The notes under the pieces: model-generated
Seen by the model: the letters and a program-made list of their open reading frames with translations, nothing else
Databases searched by the model: none
Told to the model about the DNA's origin: nothing
NCBI GenBank assembly: GCA_902582475.1
Contig: CACHSH010000003.1
Span: forward strand, 1-64,000
Length of the DNA: 64,000 nt
Direction of reading: 5' to 3'
Source of the DNA: an uncultured Pelagibacteraceae bacterium
GTDB taxonomy: Bacteria > Pseudomonadota > Alphaproteobacteria > Pelagibacterales > Pelagibacteraceae
In this document: piece by piece, positions 1-9,816 of the stretch
Numbering within the stretch: the stretch's first letter is position 1
Layout: every line of letters starts with the position of its first letter
Translations under genes and position numbers: made by a program

Positions 1-72
1 CTGAACAGCTGTTGAACCTACATCTTTTTTGTTTATAGCGAGAGATTTAATTATATCCTTTTTTAACTTCAT
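1..72 (-). CDS. rpsO: Ribosomal protein S15 (uS15), N-terminal fragment
   Basis: The first 24 codons of a minus-strand gene that continues past the window edge. The visible residues end in DVGSTAVQ, which matches the conserved D-x-GS-x-EVQ segment near the N-terminus of ribosomal protein S15, a primary 16S rRNA-binding protein of the small subunit. The ATG (72..70) follows directly on the rbfA stop codon (75..73) with no gap, so the two are probably cotranscribed and translationally coupled. truB, which often separates rbfA and rpsO in proteobacteria, is not between them here. The fragment is short, so the call depends on this motif and on the infB-rbfA context. Confidence 0.8.
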   Translation of the reverse strand, partial: MKLKKDIIKSLAINKKDVGSTAVQ

Positions 73-444
73 TTATTTACTATTTTCTTTTATTAACTTT
101 TCAATTCTTTCAGCATAATCAAATGACTCGTCTCCAACAAAATGAAGCTTGGGAAGAAACTTGATGTCTAATTTCTTAGATAAGGCTTTTCTAACAAGAT
201 GAGAAAATTCCGTCAAGATATTTACTGTTTTTTCTGTCTCTTTGCCCCCTAATGGAATAACATAGGCTCTTGCTGATTTTAAGTCTGAGCTCATTCTGAC
301 CTCTGTTACAGTGACTAATTTTGTGTTTAATGAGGGTATTTTCGCTTCATTTCTAAGAAAAATTTGCCCCAAACTTTGTTTAACAAGCTCACCAACTCTT
401 AAATGTCTATGATTTGAGTTAAGAGTATTAGATTTCCTATTCAT
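73..444 (-). CDS. rbfA: 30S ribosome-binding factor A
   Basis: RbfA (123 aa) is a small KH-like protein that binds the pre-30S subunit and helps mature the 5' end of 16S rRNA, which matters for cold adaptation. The sequence has the family pattern: an N-terminal basic helix with R-x-GELVKQSLGQI, then VTVTEVRMSSDLKSARAYV, and a C-terminal LPKLHFVGDESFDYAERIEKLI. The length is typical. It follows infB with a 4-nt ATGA overlap (441..444), the normal nusA-infB-rbfA operon order, and runs straight into rpsO. Confidence 0.93.
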   Translation of the reverse strand: MNRKSNTLNSNHRHLRVGELVKQSLGQIFLRNEAKIPSLNTKLVTVTEVRMSSDLKSARAYVIPLGGKETEKTVNILTEFSHLVRKALSKKLDIKFLPKLHFVGDESFDYAERIEKLIKENSK

Positions 445-2645
445 GATTTTAACTCTCTTTGTATTATATCAACTTTATATGCTTCTATCTTATCTTTAAC
501 TTTAAAATCTGCGTAGTTTTTAAAAGATATACCGCATTCAAGTCCATTTTTAACTTCTTTAACAGCATTTTTTTCCCTAAAAATGCTAGCTATATTCCCT
601 TCATGAATTACGGCTCCATCACGAATAATCCTTGCTTTAGAGGTGCTTGTAATTTCTCCATCAATAACTTTAGAACCTGCTACTTTTCCAGATTTAGAAA
701 GTTTGAAAATTTGTAAAACTTCGGCAGTTCCCTGGATTGTTTCTTTTTTCTCTGGTTCTAACAATCCTGAAAGTGATTTTTCAACAAATTCTATTGCTTT
801 ATAAATTATATTAAAAAATTCTATTCTGATTTTTTGTTGTTCTGCAGAATTTTTTGCTTCTCGATTTGGCTTCATATTAAATCCAATGATAATAGCATTA
901 GAGGCCTTAGCTAAGGATACATCTGTTTCGTTTATCATTCCAATATCTGATAGAATTATTTTAGGCTTAACTTCTGAGTGTTCAATCTTGTTAATAGCAT
1001 TCTTAAGAGCTTCGCTTGATCCTTGCACATCAGATTTTAAAATTATATTTAATTCTTTTTTAGTGCTCTGATTATCAAAAATTTTTGTCTTATCTTGTGA
1101 GACTAATAAACTTTTTTCCTTACTTCCTGTTTTTCTAAAAGCATTAATTTTTTTAGCTTCTTCTTCAGAGTCAACTACAGAAAATTCATCACCTGCATTG
1201 GCTGATTCGTTCATACCTAATATTTCAACTGGAAATGATGGGTTAGCCTCATCAACATTCTTTCCATTGAAATCTATCATTGCACGTATTTTTCCCCAAG
1301 TATTTCCACAAACAAAATAATTTCCTTTTTCTAATTTACCCTTCATAATTAAAATTGTGGATACTGGCCCTTTACCCTTATCTATTTTTGCCTCTAAAAC
1401 TATTCCTGTTGCGTTACCGTCTTTCGGCGCCTTTAGATCTAAGATTTCAGATTGCAGAAGAATACTTTCTTTTAGTTTGTCTAGATTTTTTTTATTTTTT
1501 GCTGAGACCTCTACAAATAATGTTTCTCCACCCAAGCTTTCCGCTACCAACTCATACCTCATTAGTTCATCTTTAATTTTTCCTATTTGAGAGTTAGGTA
1601 AATCAGATTTATTTATAGCAACTATTATTGGTACTTTTGCAGCCTTTGCGTGCTGGATTGCTTCGACTGTCTGTGGTTTAACACCGTCGTCGGCTGCTAT
1701 TACTAAAATGACTATATCAGTTACTTTTGACCCTCTTGCTCTCATCTCTGTAAATGCAGCATGACCAGGCGTATCTATGAATGTAATTAATTTTTTATCA
1801 TCACTGAAGACTTGATACGCTCCTATGTGTTGTGTAATCCCTCCATGTTCCCCTGATACTACATTCGTGCTTCTCAATGCATCTAATAATGAAGTTTTAC
1901 CATGATCTACATGACCCATTATTGTGACAATTGGAGGTCTTGGATGTAAATTTGACTCATCAAGATTTTCTTTTTTCTCCAAATTCTCTGATGGAGCTTG
2001 TTCTATTACTGGGGTATGCCCAAACTCTTTAACAATGTACTCTGCTGTGTCTTTATCAATAGTGTGATTGATTGTAGCTTTCACTCCCATATTTAAAAGA
2101 AACTTAATTATATTAGATGATTGTTCTGCCATCCTATTAGATAGTTCTTGTATAGTAATTTGTTTTGGAATTTTTACATCTCTTATGACTTTTTTAAATT
2201 CTTTCTTTGGGTCCTCACCTATTTTTAAATTTTTCTTCTCCTTTAATCTGGCCCTTTTAACTGAAGCCAAACTTCTTTGTTTTATCTCAAATTCCTCAAC
2301 ATCCATTGCTCTAGATAGAGTCAATTTATTTTCTCTTCTAAAACCAAAATTATTATTTTTATCAAAATTTTTCTCTTTATTTTTTTCTGGCTTTTTAGAG
2401 TCAGGTTGAATAAATCTTTTTGTGGCCTGCTGCTCAGCGTATTTTCTTGCAAAATTCTTTTTTGTGCTTGGTTTACTGATTGATTGATTCAAAAAACTTT
2501 TATTTCTGGATGGTGGTCTAATATTTTTCTTTTTTTCAGGAATGAAAGCTTTTTTTGTACCACTACGGAAAGATGTTTGATCTAACTTTTTCTTATCAAA
2601 AGAGGTAGAAATTGTAAGTGTTCTTTTTTTTTTATTTTTTTCCAT
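441..2645 (-). CDS. infB: Translation initiation factor IF-2
   Basis: IF-2 (734 aa) is the GTPase that delivers fMet-tRNA to the 30S subunit and promotes subunit joining. The N-terminal ~150 residues are a lysine-rich, low-complexity extension, then an IF2_N-type segment (PKQITIQELSNRMAEQ, about 165-205). The GTPase domain starts near residue 240 with GHVDHGKTS, followed by DTPGHAAFTEMRARG and NKSDLP. Domains II-IV complete the C-terminus. I start it at ATG 2645, one base after the nusA stop (TAG, 2649..2647), rather than at an in-frame codon at 2675 that would sit inside nusA. MEKNKKKRTLTIS is also the expected first strand. Confidence 0.95.
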   Translation of the reverse strand: MEKNKKKRTLTISTSFDKKKLDQTSFRSGTKKAFIPEKKKNIRPPSRNKSFLNQSISKPSTKKNFARKYAEQQATKRFIQPDSKKPEKNKEKNFDKNNNFGFRRENKLTLSRAMDVEEFEIKQRSLASVKRARLKEKKNLKIGEDPKKEFKKVIRDVKIPKQITIQELSNRMAEQSSNIIKFLLNMGVKATINHTIDKDTAEYIVKEFGHTPVIEQAPSENLEKKENLDESNLHPRPPIVTIMGHVDHGKTSLLDALRSTNVVSGEHGGITQHIGAYQVFSDDKKLITFIDTPGHAAFTEMRARGSKVTDIVILVIAADDGVKPQTVEAIQHAKAAKVPIIVAINKSDLPNSQIGKIKDELMRYELVAESLGGETLFVEVSAKNKKNLDKLKESILLQSEILDLKAPKDGNATGIVLEAKIDKGKGPVSTILIMKGKLEKGNYFVCGNTWGKIRAMIDFNGKNVDEANPSFPVEILGMNESANAGDEFSVVDSEEEAKKINAFRKTGSKEKSLLVSQDKTKIFDNQSTKKELNIILKSDVQGSSEALKNAINKIEHSEVKPKIILSDIGMINETDVSLAKASNAIIIGFNMKPNREAKNSAEQQKIRIEFFNIIYKAIEFVEKSLSGLLEPEKKETIQGTAEVLQIFKLSKSGKVAGSKVIDGEITSTSKARIIRDGAVIHEGNIASIFREKNAVKEVKNGLECGISFKNYADFKVKDKIEAYKVDIIQRELKS

Positions 2646-2646
2646 G

Positions 2647-4199
2647 CTAATTCTCAAATACAATCTTTCTTGCATCCATTATCAGATTGTTTGCTTCTTC
2701 TCTTGTCAAAGCAAAATCTTCTAAATAGCCATTTATCTTTATACGTTTGCCTTTAATTTCATCCATACCGCCAATTAACTCATCTGATGACAATTCTGCA
2801 AAATCTTTTAATTTTTTTATGTTTTGCTCACCTAAGACAACTAACATTCCTTGGGTTATTCCTTTTAAATTAATAAGAGAGTCCTCTACTCCCAATTCTT
2901 TTAATTTTTTTGATATTTCAATTTTTTCCTTATCTAAATATTCTTTTGCTCTTGAAATTAGTTCACCAGCTGTAGAGTCTTCTATCCCCTCGATTTTAGA
3001 AATATCTTCTACTTTTGACTGTGCAATTTCTTCAATACTTTGAATATTCTCAGAAACTAAAAGTTGACCCAAAGTTTCATCTACTTCTAAATTTTTAATG
3101 AAATTCTGGCTTCTTTCTTTAAATTCAGCCTGTCTTCTCTCTGAGTCTTCCTTGTCTGTTAAAATATCTATTTCATAATTAATTAATTTAGAAGCAAGCC
3201 TAACATTCTGCCCTCTTCTTCCGATTGCTTTACTTAAATTTTCTTCTGTTAAAATGACATCAATCCTTTTATTTTGTTCGTCTATCAAAACTTTTTGTAT
3301 TTCTGCAGGAGATAAAGACTCAGCAACAAGAGTTGGTAAATCTTCTGTCCATTTAATAATATCAATTTTTTCTCCATGTAACTCATTTACAATCGTTTGA
3401 ACTCTGCTTCCTCTCATACCTACGCAAGCTCCGACTGGATCAAGTGATGAGTCTTTTGAGTGAACGCAAATCTTTGCTCTACTTCCTGGGTCTCTTGAAA
3501 CAGTCTTAATTTCAATTACACCTTCGTAAATTTCTGGAACCTCTTGAAAAAATAATCTTGCTAAAAATTGGGGGTGTGCACGAGAAAGAAATATTTGATG
3601 CCCTTTATTGTCTCTTTTAACTTCATAACAATATGCTTTTACTCTATCACCGTTTTTTAAAATTTCTCTTTGGATTAATTCTTCTTTTCTAATTATTCCC
3701 TCAGCTCTGCCTAAGTCTACAATCACATTTCCATATTCTAATCGTTTTATTATACCGCTTAAAATGTGTCCCTGTTTTTCAATAAAATCATTATATTGTC
3801 TAGTTTTTTCTGCCTCTTTAACTCTTTGTGATATAACTTGTTTTGCACTTTGAGCTGCTATTCTTCCGAAATCAACTTGTGGCAATTCTTCATATATTTT
3901 GTCACCAATTTTTAAGTCAGCGTTTTTTTATCTAATAATATTGCTTCTTTTAAAGATATCTCTTTTGCTGGATCTTCTACTTTCTCCACTAACTGAAGTA
4001 CTTTTTGAATTTTAATACTTCCTTTTTCTCTATCAATTTTAGCCTCAATTTCATTATCAAATCCAAATTTACTATATGCAGCTTTTTGAATAGCTGACTC
4101 CATAGAACTCAATATAAGTTCTTTATCTATTGATTTTTCGTTCGCAACAGAATCGACTATCCTTAGTAGTTCTTGCTTATCTAAACCTCTATTTAACAT
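2647..4199 (-). CDS. nusA: Transcription factor NusA, reading frame interrupted by an apparent 1-base deletion
   Basis: NusA binds RNA polymerase and modulates pausing, termination and antitermination. The N-terminal part (4199 to about 3930) has the usual start, LLRIVDSVANEKSIDKELI, and SAIQKAAYSKFGFDNEI. The rest (to 2647) carries PQVDFGRIAAQSAKQVI, the S1 domain, the KH pair (GACVGMRGSRVQ, AIGRRGQNVRLASKL) and C-terminal helix-hairpin-helix acidic repeats. The parts lie in different frames. A run of seven A residues (minus strand; 3929..3923) leads into ACG CTG ACT TAA; an eighth A, or a -1 shift there, would give ...DKK-NADLKIGDKIYEEL-PQVDFG, exactly the family consensus. The joined protein would be about 518 aa, normal for the family. 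It could be a sequencing error, productive slippage or a true lesion. Confidence 0.9.
3923..3929 (-). other. A7 homopolymer at the nusA frame break
   Basis: Minus strand reads GAT, seven A, then CGCTGAC. In the upstream frame this gives D-K-K-T-L-T-stop; read one base back (or with one more A) it gives D-K-K-N-A-D-L-K-I-G-D, which restores the family sequence. The downstream frame has a stop (TAA) immediately before the run, so it cannot be entered from further upstream. Poly-A tracts are known substrates for both ribosomal and RNA polymerase slippage in AT-rich genomes. Confidence 0.75.
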
Positions 4200-4212
4200 A
4201 TTGTTTAAACCT

Positions 4213-4239
4213 AAAAAAAAATGGGCAAAAGCCCATTTT
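4213..4239 (-). terminator. Intrinsic terminator between metK and nusA
   Basis: On the minus strand a perfect 9-bp stem (AAAATGGGC / GCCCATTTT) with a TTTT loop is followed by five further T residues. Only 13 nt separate the end of the T tract from the nusA ATG (4199), and the only Shine-Dalgarno-like AGG (4212..4210) directly abuts the T tract. There is no room for a promoter downstream, so nusA must be reached by read-through. This suggests an attenuator rather than a simple metK terminator. Confidence 0.85.
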
Positions 4240-4294
4240 GATCTTCCGATTAATTTAATTATTATTTAATTTAAAATTAGTATTTTTTCAAGAA

Positions 4295-5458
4295 CTACTT
4301 TTTAAAAACAGCTGTTTTGTCGATTTTTTCCCAAGAAAAAGAGCCATCTGGTCCAGGTTTTCTTCCAAAATGACCATAGGCAGCTGTACACTCATAAATA
4401 GGTTTGTTTAGGGACAACATTTCTCTTATGCCTCTAGGGCTTAAATCAAAATTATCTTTTATTAGATTTTCAACTTTTTTTGATTTTTCTTCATCGCCAT
4501 CAAAAAGATTCACATATATAGATAGAGGCTTTGAAATACCAATCGCATATGCTAGTTGGATTAAACATTTATCTGCAATATTTGATGCTACTACGTTTTT
4601 TGCAACATATCTTGCTGCATAAGCCGCTGATCTATCTACCTTACTTGGATCTTTTCCAGAAAAAGCTCCTCCACCATGTGGAGCAGCACCGCCATAAGTA
4701 TCTACTATGATTTTTCTACCAGTTAGACCACTATCTCCATCTGGACCACCGATTATAAATTGGCCTGTTGGATTAACATAAAACTCCTCCTCTTTTAAAC
4801 CTGATAATAGTTTTTTTGGAATTGATTTTTCCAAATAAACTCTGACGATTTCTTTTACTTGAGATTGGTCAACTTTGGATGAGTGTTGAGTTGAAATTAC
4901 AACTGATTTAACTTTTACTGGTTTTCCATTCTCATAAAGCATTGTAACCTGACTTTTTGAATCTGGTTCTAAGTTTTTAGCAATTCCTTTTTTTCTATCT
5001 AAAGCCATTAATTCTAAAATTTTATGTGAGTAATAGATTGGTGCTGGCATTAAAACATCTGTTTCATTGCAAGCATAACCAAACATTATACCTTGGTCTC
5101 CGGCACCTTCATCTTTATTACCTTTTGAGTCAACGCCCATTGCTATATCGGAAGATTGTGAATGAAGATACACATCTATATCACAGTTTTTCCAGTGGAA
5201 ACCTTTTTGCTCATATCCAATATCTTTGATGCAGTCGCGAACTTTTTTTATTAAATTATCTTTTTTTACTTCAGGGCCTCTCACTTCACCGGCTAAAACT
5301 ACTTTATTAGTAGTTGTTAAAGTTTCGCATGCTACTCTTGAAAAAGGATCTTTTGAAAGGTAAGTGTCGACAACCATATCGGAGATACGATCACACACCT
5401 TATCAGGATGGCCCTCGGAAACTGATTCACTAGTAAATAAATAATCTTTTGATATCAT
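4295..5458 (-). CDS. metK: S-adenosylmethionine synthetase
   Basis: MetK (387 aa) makes S-adenosylmethionine from methionine and ATP, releasing phosphate and pyrophosphate; it works as a cytoplasmic tetramer. Visible motifs are [17 protein letters not shown] at the N-terminus, the hexapeptide [12 protein letters not shown] in the middle and [19 protein letters not shown] toward the C-terminus. The length is normal. The start overlaps the lnt stop by one base (TAATG at 5460..5456), so it is the distal gene of the fur-miaB-phoH-ybeY-lnt cluster. No SAM riboswitch is visible directly upstream because the gene has no leader of its own. Confidence 0.97.
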   Translation of the reverse strand: MISKDYLFTSESVSEGHPDKVCDRISDMVVDTYLSKDPFSRVACETLTTTNKVVLAGEVRGPEVKKDNLIKKVRDCIKDIGYEQKGFHWKNCDIDVYLHSQSSDIAMGVDSKGNKDEGAGDQGIMFGYACNETDVLMPAPIYYSHKILELMALDRKKGIAKNLEPDSKSQVTMLYENGKPVKVKSVVISTQHSSKVDQSQVKEIVRVYLEKSIPKKLLSGLKEEEFYVNPTGQFIIGGPDGDSGLTGRKIIVDTYGGAAPHGGGAFSGKDPSKVDRSAAYAARYVAKNVVASNIADKCLIQLAYAIGISKPLSIYVNLFDGDEEKSKKVENLIKDNFDLSPRGIREMLSLNKPIYECTAAYGHFGRKPGPDGSFSWEKIDKTAVFKK

Positions 5459-7014
5459 TAAAGTTTAAACTTTCGTAATACAAAAAAAGTAACAACATAT
5501 GTAATTAAAAGTAAAGAAAATATCAAACTTTTTTTAGTTGTATTATTTTTAGATTTTAAAATTGGTAAATCTAACTCAATATTGCCAAACTCGGTGGGAT
5601 TTAAACTTTTGATAACTTTTCCATAAGGACTAATAAAAGCACTAACTCCCTTATTTGCAGCTCTTATCACATAGGTTTGTGACTCAATTGATCTAAAAAC
5701 TGCTTTTGCAAAATGCTGTTGTGGCCCGATACTATTTCCAAACCAAGCGTCTTCTGAAATGTTTATAATAAAATTAAATTTATTTTTATTTTTTTCTATC
5801 AGATCAGGAAAAATAATCTCATAACAAATTAGCGATAGAAGATTTATATTTTGATTTTCAAATTCTATTGAAATAATAGAATTTTCTTTACCGCTAGAAA
5901 AAGAGGAATAACCAGGTGTGATTTTTTTGAGTCCCACCTTATTTAAAATTTTCTCAAATGGCAAAAACTCTCCAAAAGGAACTAGTTTTTGTTTATCATA
6001 TTGATTAATAATTTTTAAATCCCTGTCTACTATAATTAGGCTGTTATAGTAATTTTCATTACCATTATAAATTTTCTTTGTATTTGCACCTAGTAAAATT
6101 AGATGGTTTTCAGAAAAATTTTCTCTAAATAATTTTTTAATTTCCTCTATTTTATTAAAATCTTCATTTAAAATAACACCCTCGGGCCAAACGAAAATAG
6201 TTTTTTCATTCTTGATAGGTTCACTCAGCTTAATTAATTTTGAAATTACAAGCCTCTGGTCCTTAAATTCTGAAAGACTTATGCCTGCAGAAACAATTTT
6301 AAAATTTATTTTTTTCTCTGAGTAGTCTTTTGATTGTGAATTTATTTTATACGAACCATAAAAATAATTAGAAAATATCAATATTACAAAAATGCTAATG
6401 AAAAAATATTTTGATTTTTCTTTAATAAATAAAACAGCAGGTATAAAGAATGATGTTATAAGTAAAAGATTAAAGGAAAAGATTCCTATAAGAGATAATA
6501 TCTGTAAACTCTCCTGCGACCAGGAAAAACTATAAGCCCAAATATTCCATGGAAATCCTGTTAATACAATACTTCTTAAAAAATCAAATATAGCTAATAA
6601 TAAACTAAATAAAATTATTGATGAAATTTTTAAATCGATAAAGTATCCAACAAAAATAATGGGCAAAGAAAAAAATAATGATAAAAATAATGGAATAAAT
6701 ATTAAAGCAAATGGGATTAAAATTTTAAATGAATTATCAAAAGTTAAAGAATAAACAATCCAATAAAATCCAAAAAGAAAAAAACCAAAACCATAAGATG
6801 TTCCAAGCAAGAACAGATTTTTTAAAAAAGGTTTTTTTCTATAAGAACTTTGAGTTTTTTTTTTTACATAGAAAATTAAGTAAAATAGCAAAGAAACTGA
6901 TACTGCATTAAAGAAAAAAAGATTAAATGGCTTGAAGCCCAATACAGTTAAGCCACCTAAAATAAATGGAAAAACAAATAAAATAAAATATCTTTTGTTA
7001 AAAAAATTCAACAT
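5458..7014 (-). CDS. lnt: Apolipoprotein N-acyltransferase
   Basis: Lnt (518 aa) adds the third acyl chain to the N-terminal cysteine of lipoproteins, an inner-membrane step before outer-membrane sorting by Lol. The first ~220 residues form about six hydrophobic membrane segments. A periplasmic nitrilase-like domain follows, with the expected catalytic triad in WPEGV (Glu), [12 protein letters not shown] (Lys) and [11 protein letters not shown] (Cys). A last membrane helix closes the protein. Its start overlaps the end of ybeY by 7 nt. The substrates exist here: several lipoprotein signal sequences are encoded in this window. Confidence 0.95.
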   Translation of the reverse strand: MLNFFNKRYFILFVFPFILGGLTVLGFKPFNLFFFNAVSVSLLFYLIFYVKKKTQSSYRKKPFLKNLFLLGTSYGFGFFLFGFYWIVYSLTFDNSFKILIPFALIFIPLFLSLFFSLPIIFVGYFIDLKISSIILFSLLLAIFDFLRSIVLTGFPWNIWAYSFSWSQESLQILSLIGIFSFNLLLITSFFIPAVLFIKEKSKYFFISIFVILIFSNYFYGSYKINSQSKDYSEKKINFKIVSAGISLSEFKDQRLVISKLIKLSEPIKNEKTIFVWPEGVILNEDFNKIEEIKKLFRENFSENHLILLGANTKKIYNGNENYYNSLIIVDRDLKIINQYDKQKLVPFGEFLPFEKILNKVGLKKITPGYSSFSSGKENSIISIEFENQNINLLSLICYEIIFPDLIEKNKNKFNFIINISEDAWFGNSIGPQQHFAKAVFRSIESQTYVIRAANKGVSAFISPYGKVIKSLNPTEFGNIELDLPILKSKNNTTKKSLIFSLLLITYVVTFFVLRKFKL

Positions 7015-7469
7015 TTAATTTGTTTTAATATTTTATTTTCCATTTTTTTCATTTGGTAAAAATCCTTATTTTTAAAATGTTTATATCCCAATAAGTGTAA
7101 AAAACCATGTACCCATAATTTATTAAATTCTTTTTTGAAATCACTTTTTGTTTTATTAATTTCATAAAAATTTAAAACTATATCACCGAGATAGATACTT
7201 TCATTTTTTTTTAATTTATTCTTTGTTTGCTCTGGAGAATGATTAGGGAATGAGAGAACATCAGTTATTTTATTTTTTTTTCTGAATTTATTATTCAGAA
7301 ATTTTATTTCTTTACTGCCAGTAAGTAGTACTGAAAGATTAATTTTTTTTGCTTTAATAAACCCTTTTTTAAAATTTATTAATTTTGCTTTTTTATTTAA
7401 ATATTCAACTGGGTTAGAAACATGTCTTTTCCAATTTTTGTCTTTAATAAAAACATCAATTTTGATCAT
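7008..7469 (-). CDS. ybeY: Endoribonuclease YbeY (rRNA maturation factor)
   Basis: YbeY (153 aa) is a zinc-dependent endoribonuclease for 16S rRNA 3' processing and ribosome quality control. The zinc site HGFLHLLGYKHFKNKD matches the family H-G-x-L-H-L-x-G-Y-D-H motif, with Lys in place of the usual Asp before the last His. The TDVLSFPN segment is also characteristic. I begin at ATG 7469 (MIKIDVFIKDKNWKRH), which overlaps the phoH stop by 14 nt; an upstream in-frame codon at 7508 would extend the protein into phoH without family support. phoH-ybeY-lnt is a conserved block. Confidence 0.92.
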   Translation of the reverse strand: MIKIDVFIKDKNWKRHVSNPVEYLNKKAKLINFKKGFIKAKKINLSVLLTGSKEIKFLNNKFRKKNKITDVLSFPNHSPEQTKNKLKKNESIYLGDIVLNFYEINKTKSDFKKEFNKLWVHGFLHLLGYKHFKNKDFYQMKKMENKILKQIKC

Positions 7470-8469
7470 CAATATTTTTTTGATATGCTTGTATAATTTT
7501 TGAAACAAGAGGGTGTCTTACTACATCTTTATGGTCGAATTCGATTACCTTTATTTCTTTTATGTTGTCTAATATTTTCTTAGATTTCACCAGTCCGGAA
7601 TGATTTTTATTAATCAAATCAATTTGCGATGGATCTCCATTTACAACTAATTTTGAATTTTCCCCAATTCTAGTCAGAAACATTTTAATCTGGGTAAGAG
7701 TAGCGTTCTGAGCCTCGTCAAGTATAGCAAAAGAGTTTTTCAATGTTCTGCCTCTCATAAAAGCTAATGGAGCAATTTCAATTGCTCCTGTTTCTATTTT
7801 TCTTTGAATTTTTTCGTATCCAAATAGGTCATACAACGCATCGTATAAAGGTCTTAGATAAGGATCTACTTTTTCTTTCATATCTCCTGGAAGAAACCCT
7901 AACTTTTCACCAGCTTCTACTGCGGGTCTAGATAATATTACTCTTTCAATTTTTTTTTCCAACAAAAGAGTTACCGCTACTGAAACTGCTAGATAACTTT
8001 TTCCTGTTCCGGCTGGTCCTAATGACATAATAATGCTCTCGTTTTGTAAAGCCTTTAAATAGTCAGATTGTTTTTTTGATCTTGGAATTATTGATCTTCT
8101 TGGTGTTTTGATAACTTGATCTATAGATCTAATATTATTTTTATTTTTATTTTCCAAATCAGATACCTCATGTTTAATAGAATAAACTATATCATTATTT
8201 TCAACAGAATTGGTAACAAGAAATTTATTAACTAAAAACATTAAGGAATTTGAAACACTTAATACAGAATTCTCAGTTCCCTTTACTGTTATTGAATTGC
8301 CTCTAAAAAAAAGCTTGGTATTTGTTAGCTTTTCGATTTGATCGAGATTTTTATTAAATTCACCAACAATAGCCATCAAAACATTATTATTAAATATTTT
8401 TATATTTGCTGTTTCGTTATCAATTTTTTTAATAGAAATTTCCTTGTTAAGATTTTTTGCTTCTAGCAT
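7456..8469 (-). CDS. phoH: PhoH-like ATPase (YbeZ family)
   Basis: A 337-aa PhoH/YbeZ P-loop ATPase related to helicase superfamily 1, thought to work with YbeY in RNA metabolism. The N-terminal ~100 residues are a KH-like region. The ATPase core has Walker A GPAGTGKSYLA near residue 145 and Walker B FAILDEAQNAT, then LVVNGDPSQIDL. The start shares one base with the miaB stop (TAATG) and the 3' end overlaps ybeY, so translation is coupled through the operon. Confidence 0.94.
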   Translation of the reverse strand: MLEAKNLNKEISIKKIDNETANIKIFNNNVLMAIVGEFNKNLDQIEKLTNTKLFFRGNSITVKGTENSVLSVSNSLMFLVNKFLVTNSVENNDIVYSIKHEVSDLENKNKNNIRSIDQVIKTPRRSIIPRSKKQSDYLKALQNESIIMSLGPAGTGKSYLAVSVAVTLLLEKKIERVILSRPAVEAGEKLGFLPGDMKEKVDPYLRPLYDALYDLFGYEKIQRKIETGAIEIAPLAFMRGRTLKNSFAILDEAQNATLTQIKMFLTRIGENSKLVVNGDPSQIDLINKNHSGLVKSKKILDNIKEIKVIEFDHKDVVRHPLVSKIIQAYQKNIDDQN

Positions 8470-9812
8470 TAGGCAGCTACTTCCTTTTCTATATTTTCTT
8501 TGCTACCAAATAAAGTATTTCTATTGTAACTGTTAATTTTAACATTGATAATTTTACCTAAATCTTGATCATCAGCTTTACTTATTATCACAGGGGTAGA
8601 GTTTTCAATTCTACCGAAGTAGTTTTTTTTATTTTTTGCTTTATTTTCAATCAAAACTTCCTTTGTTTTCCCGACTTGATTTTTATTTTCTTTTATTTGA
8701 ATATCCTCTAATAAATTTTGAAGTATCAATAATCTTTCTTTTTGTATTTTCTTTTCAACGCCTTCAAGATTGGACGAAGGTGTTCCTGGTCTTGAATTAT
8801 AAATGAATGAATATGAATTAATAAAATTTACTTCTTTAACTAAATTAATAGTATCATTAAAATCTTTTTCTATTTCTCCTGGATAACCTACAATGAAATC
8901 ACTAGAAAATTTTATATCAGGTCTTACTTTGATTAAGTTTTTTATTGTAGAAATATATTCTTCTCTAGTATGCTTTCGGTTCATATTTTTCAAAATTTTA
9001 TTTGAGCCACTTTGAACTGGTAAATGTATAAAAGGAACTAATTTTGTAGTTTTTTTGTAACAATTAATCAAATCTGTTGTCATATCTTTTGGATGGGATG
9101 TTGTATAGCGAATTCTTTTTAATTTTTGCAAGCTCTCTAATTCCATAATTAAATTTGAAAGATTATATTTTAAACCTTTGTCATTATAAGAGTAAGCATT
9201 AACATTTTGACCTAATAGAGTAATTTCTTTTACTCCATTAAAAACAATTTGCTTTGCCTCATTTATTATTTCCGTTGGTGATCTTGAAAATTCAGGACCT
9301 CTGGTATAAGGAACCACACAAAAATTACAGAATTTATCACATCCCTCTTGAATAGTAATAAATGATGATATTTTTGAATCTGAATTTAAAACTGCATTTA
9401 ACTTATCAAATTTTTCAATAACATCAAAATTAGTAAAATTTAACTTTTCTTTTCTTTTTTCAAATTCCAACAAAATTTTTGGAAGACCTTGGTATGATTG
9501 TGGTCCTATTACAGCATCTATATAAGGTTCTCTTTCTAGCATTTCACTGTTTTCTGCTTGTGCAACACAGCCCGCCACTAACACTATAGGTTTCTTCCTA
9601 TTTTTATAATTTTTTTTTAAGCGACCGATGTCATGATAAACTTTTTCTGTTGCCTTTTCCCTTATGTGACATGTATTTAAAATATAACAATCTATATCAT
9701 TAAAATTATCAGTTTTTAAATATCCAGCTTCTTTTGCTAAACCTGCAATACGATTGCTGTCGTATTCGTTCATCTGGCATCCAAAAGTTTTAATGAAAAT
9801 TTTTTTATACAA
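8469..9812 (-). CDS. miaB: tRNA-2-methylthio-N6-dimethylallyladenosine synthase
   Basis: MiaB (447 aa) is a radical-SAM methylthiotransferase that adds the 2-methylthio group to i6A37 in tRNAs reading U-starting codons. The N-terminal UPF0004 domain has FGCQMNEYDS, LNTCHIREKA and VAGCVAQ, supplying cysteines for the auxiliary 4Fe-4S cluster. The radical-SAM signature CDKFCNFC is near residue 157 and a TRAM domain ends the protein. It lies between fur and phoH; miaB-phoH-ybeY-lnt is a common alphaproteobacterial arrangement. Confidence 0.96.
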   Translation of the reverse strand: MYKKIFIKTFGCQMNEYDSNRIAGLAKEAGYLKTDNFNDIDCYILNTCHIREKATEKVYHDIGRLKKNYKNRKKPIVLVAGCVAQAENSEMLEREPYIDAVIGPQSYQGLPKILLEFEKRKEKLNFTNFDVIEKFDKLNAVLNSDSKISSFITIQEGCDKFCNFCVVPYTRGPEFSRSPTEIINEAKQIVFNGVKEITLLGQNVNAYSYNDKGLKYNLSNLIMELESLQKLKRIRYTTSHPKDMTTDLINCYKKTTKLVPFIHLPVQSGSNKILKNMNRKHTREEYISTIKNLIKVRPDIKFSSDFIVGYPGEIEKDFNDTINLVKEVNFINSYSFIYNSRPGTPSSNLEGVEKKIQKERLLILQNLLEDIQIKENKNQVGKTKEVLIENKAKNKKNYFGRIENSTPVIISKADDQDLGKIINVKINSYNRNTLFGSKENIEKEVAA

Positions 9813-9816
9813 GTTA

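Noticed and set aside
459-716. An 85-residue plus-strand open frame opposite infB, and many similar antisense frames across the window.
   Set aside because: They lie wholly inside well-supported genes, have no family resemblance or ribosome site, and are expected from AT-rich coding strands with few stops on the opposite side.
2646-2675. Longer infB and other upstream start codons (hisF 47160, ubiH-like 43028, ybeY 7508, porin 31144).
   Set aside because: Each extension overlaps the preceding gene or adds residues outside the family; the chosen starts coincide with family N-termini or overlap motifs.
4213-4294. SAM riboswitch beside metK.
   Set aside because: The region is downstream of metK on its strand, the only structure is a plain terminator hairpin, and metK has no leader because it overlaps lnt.
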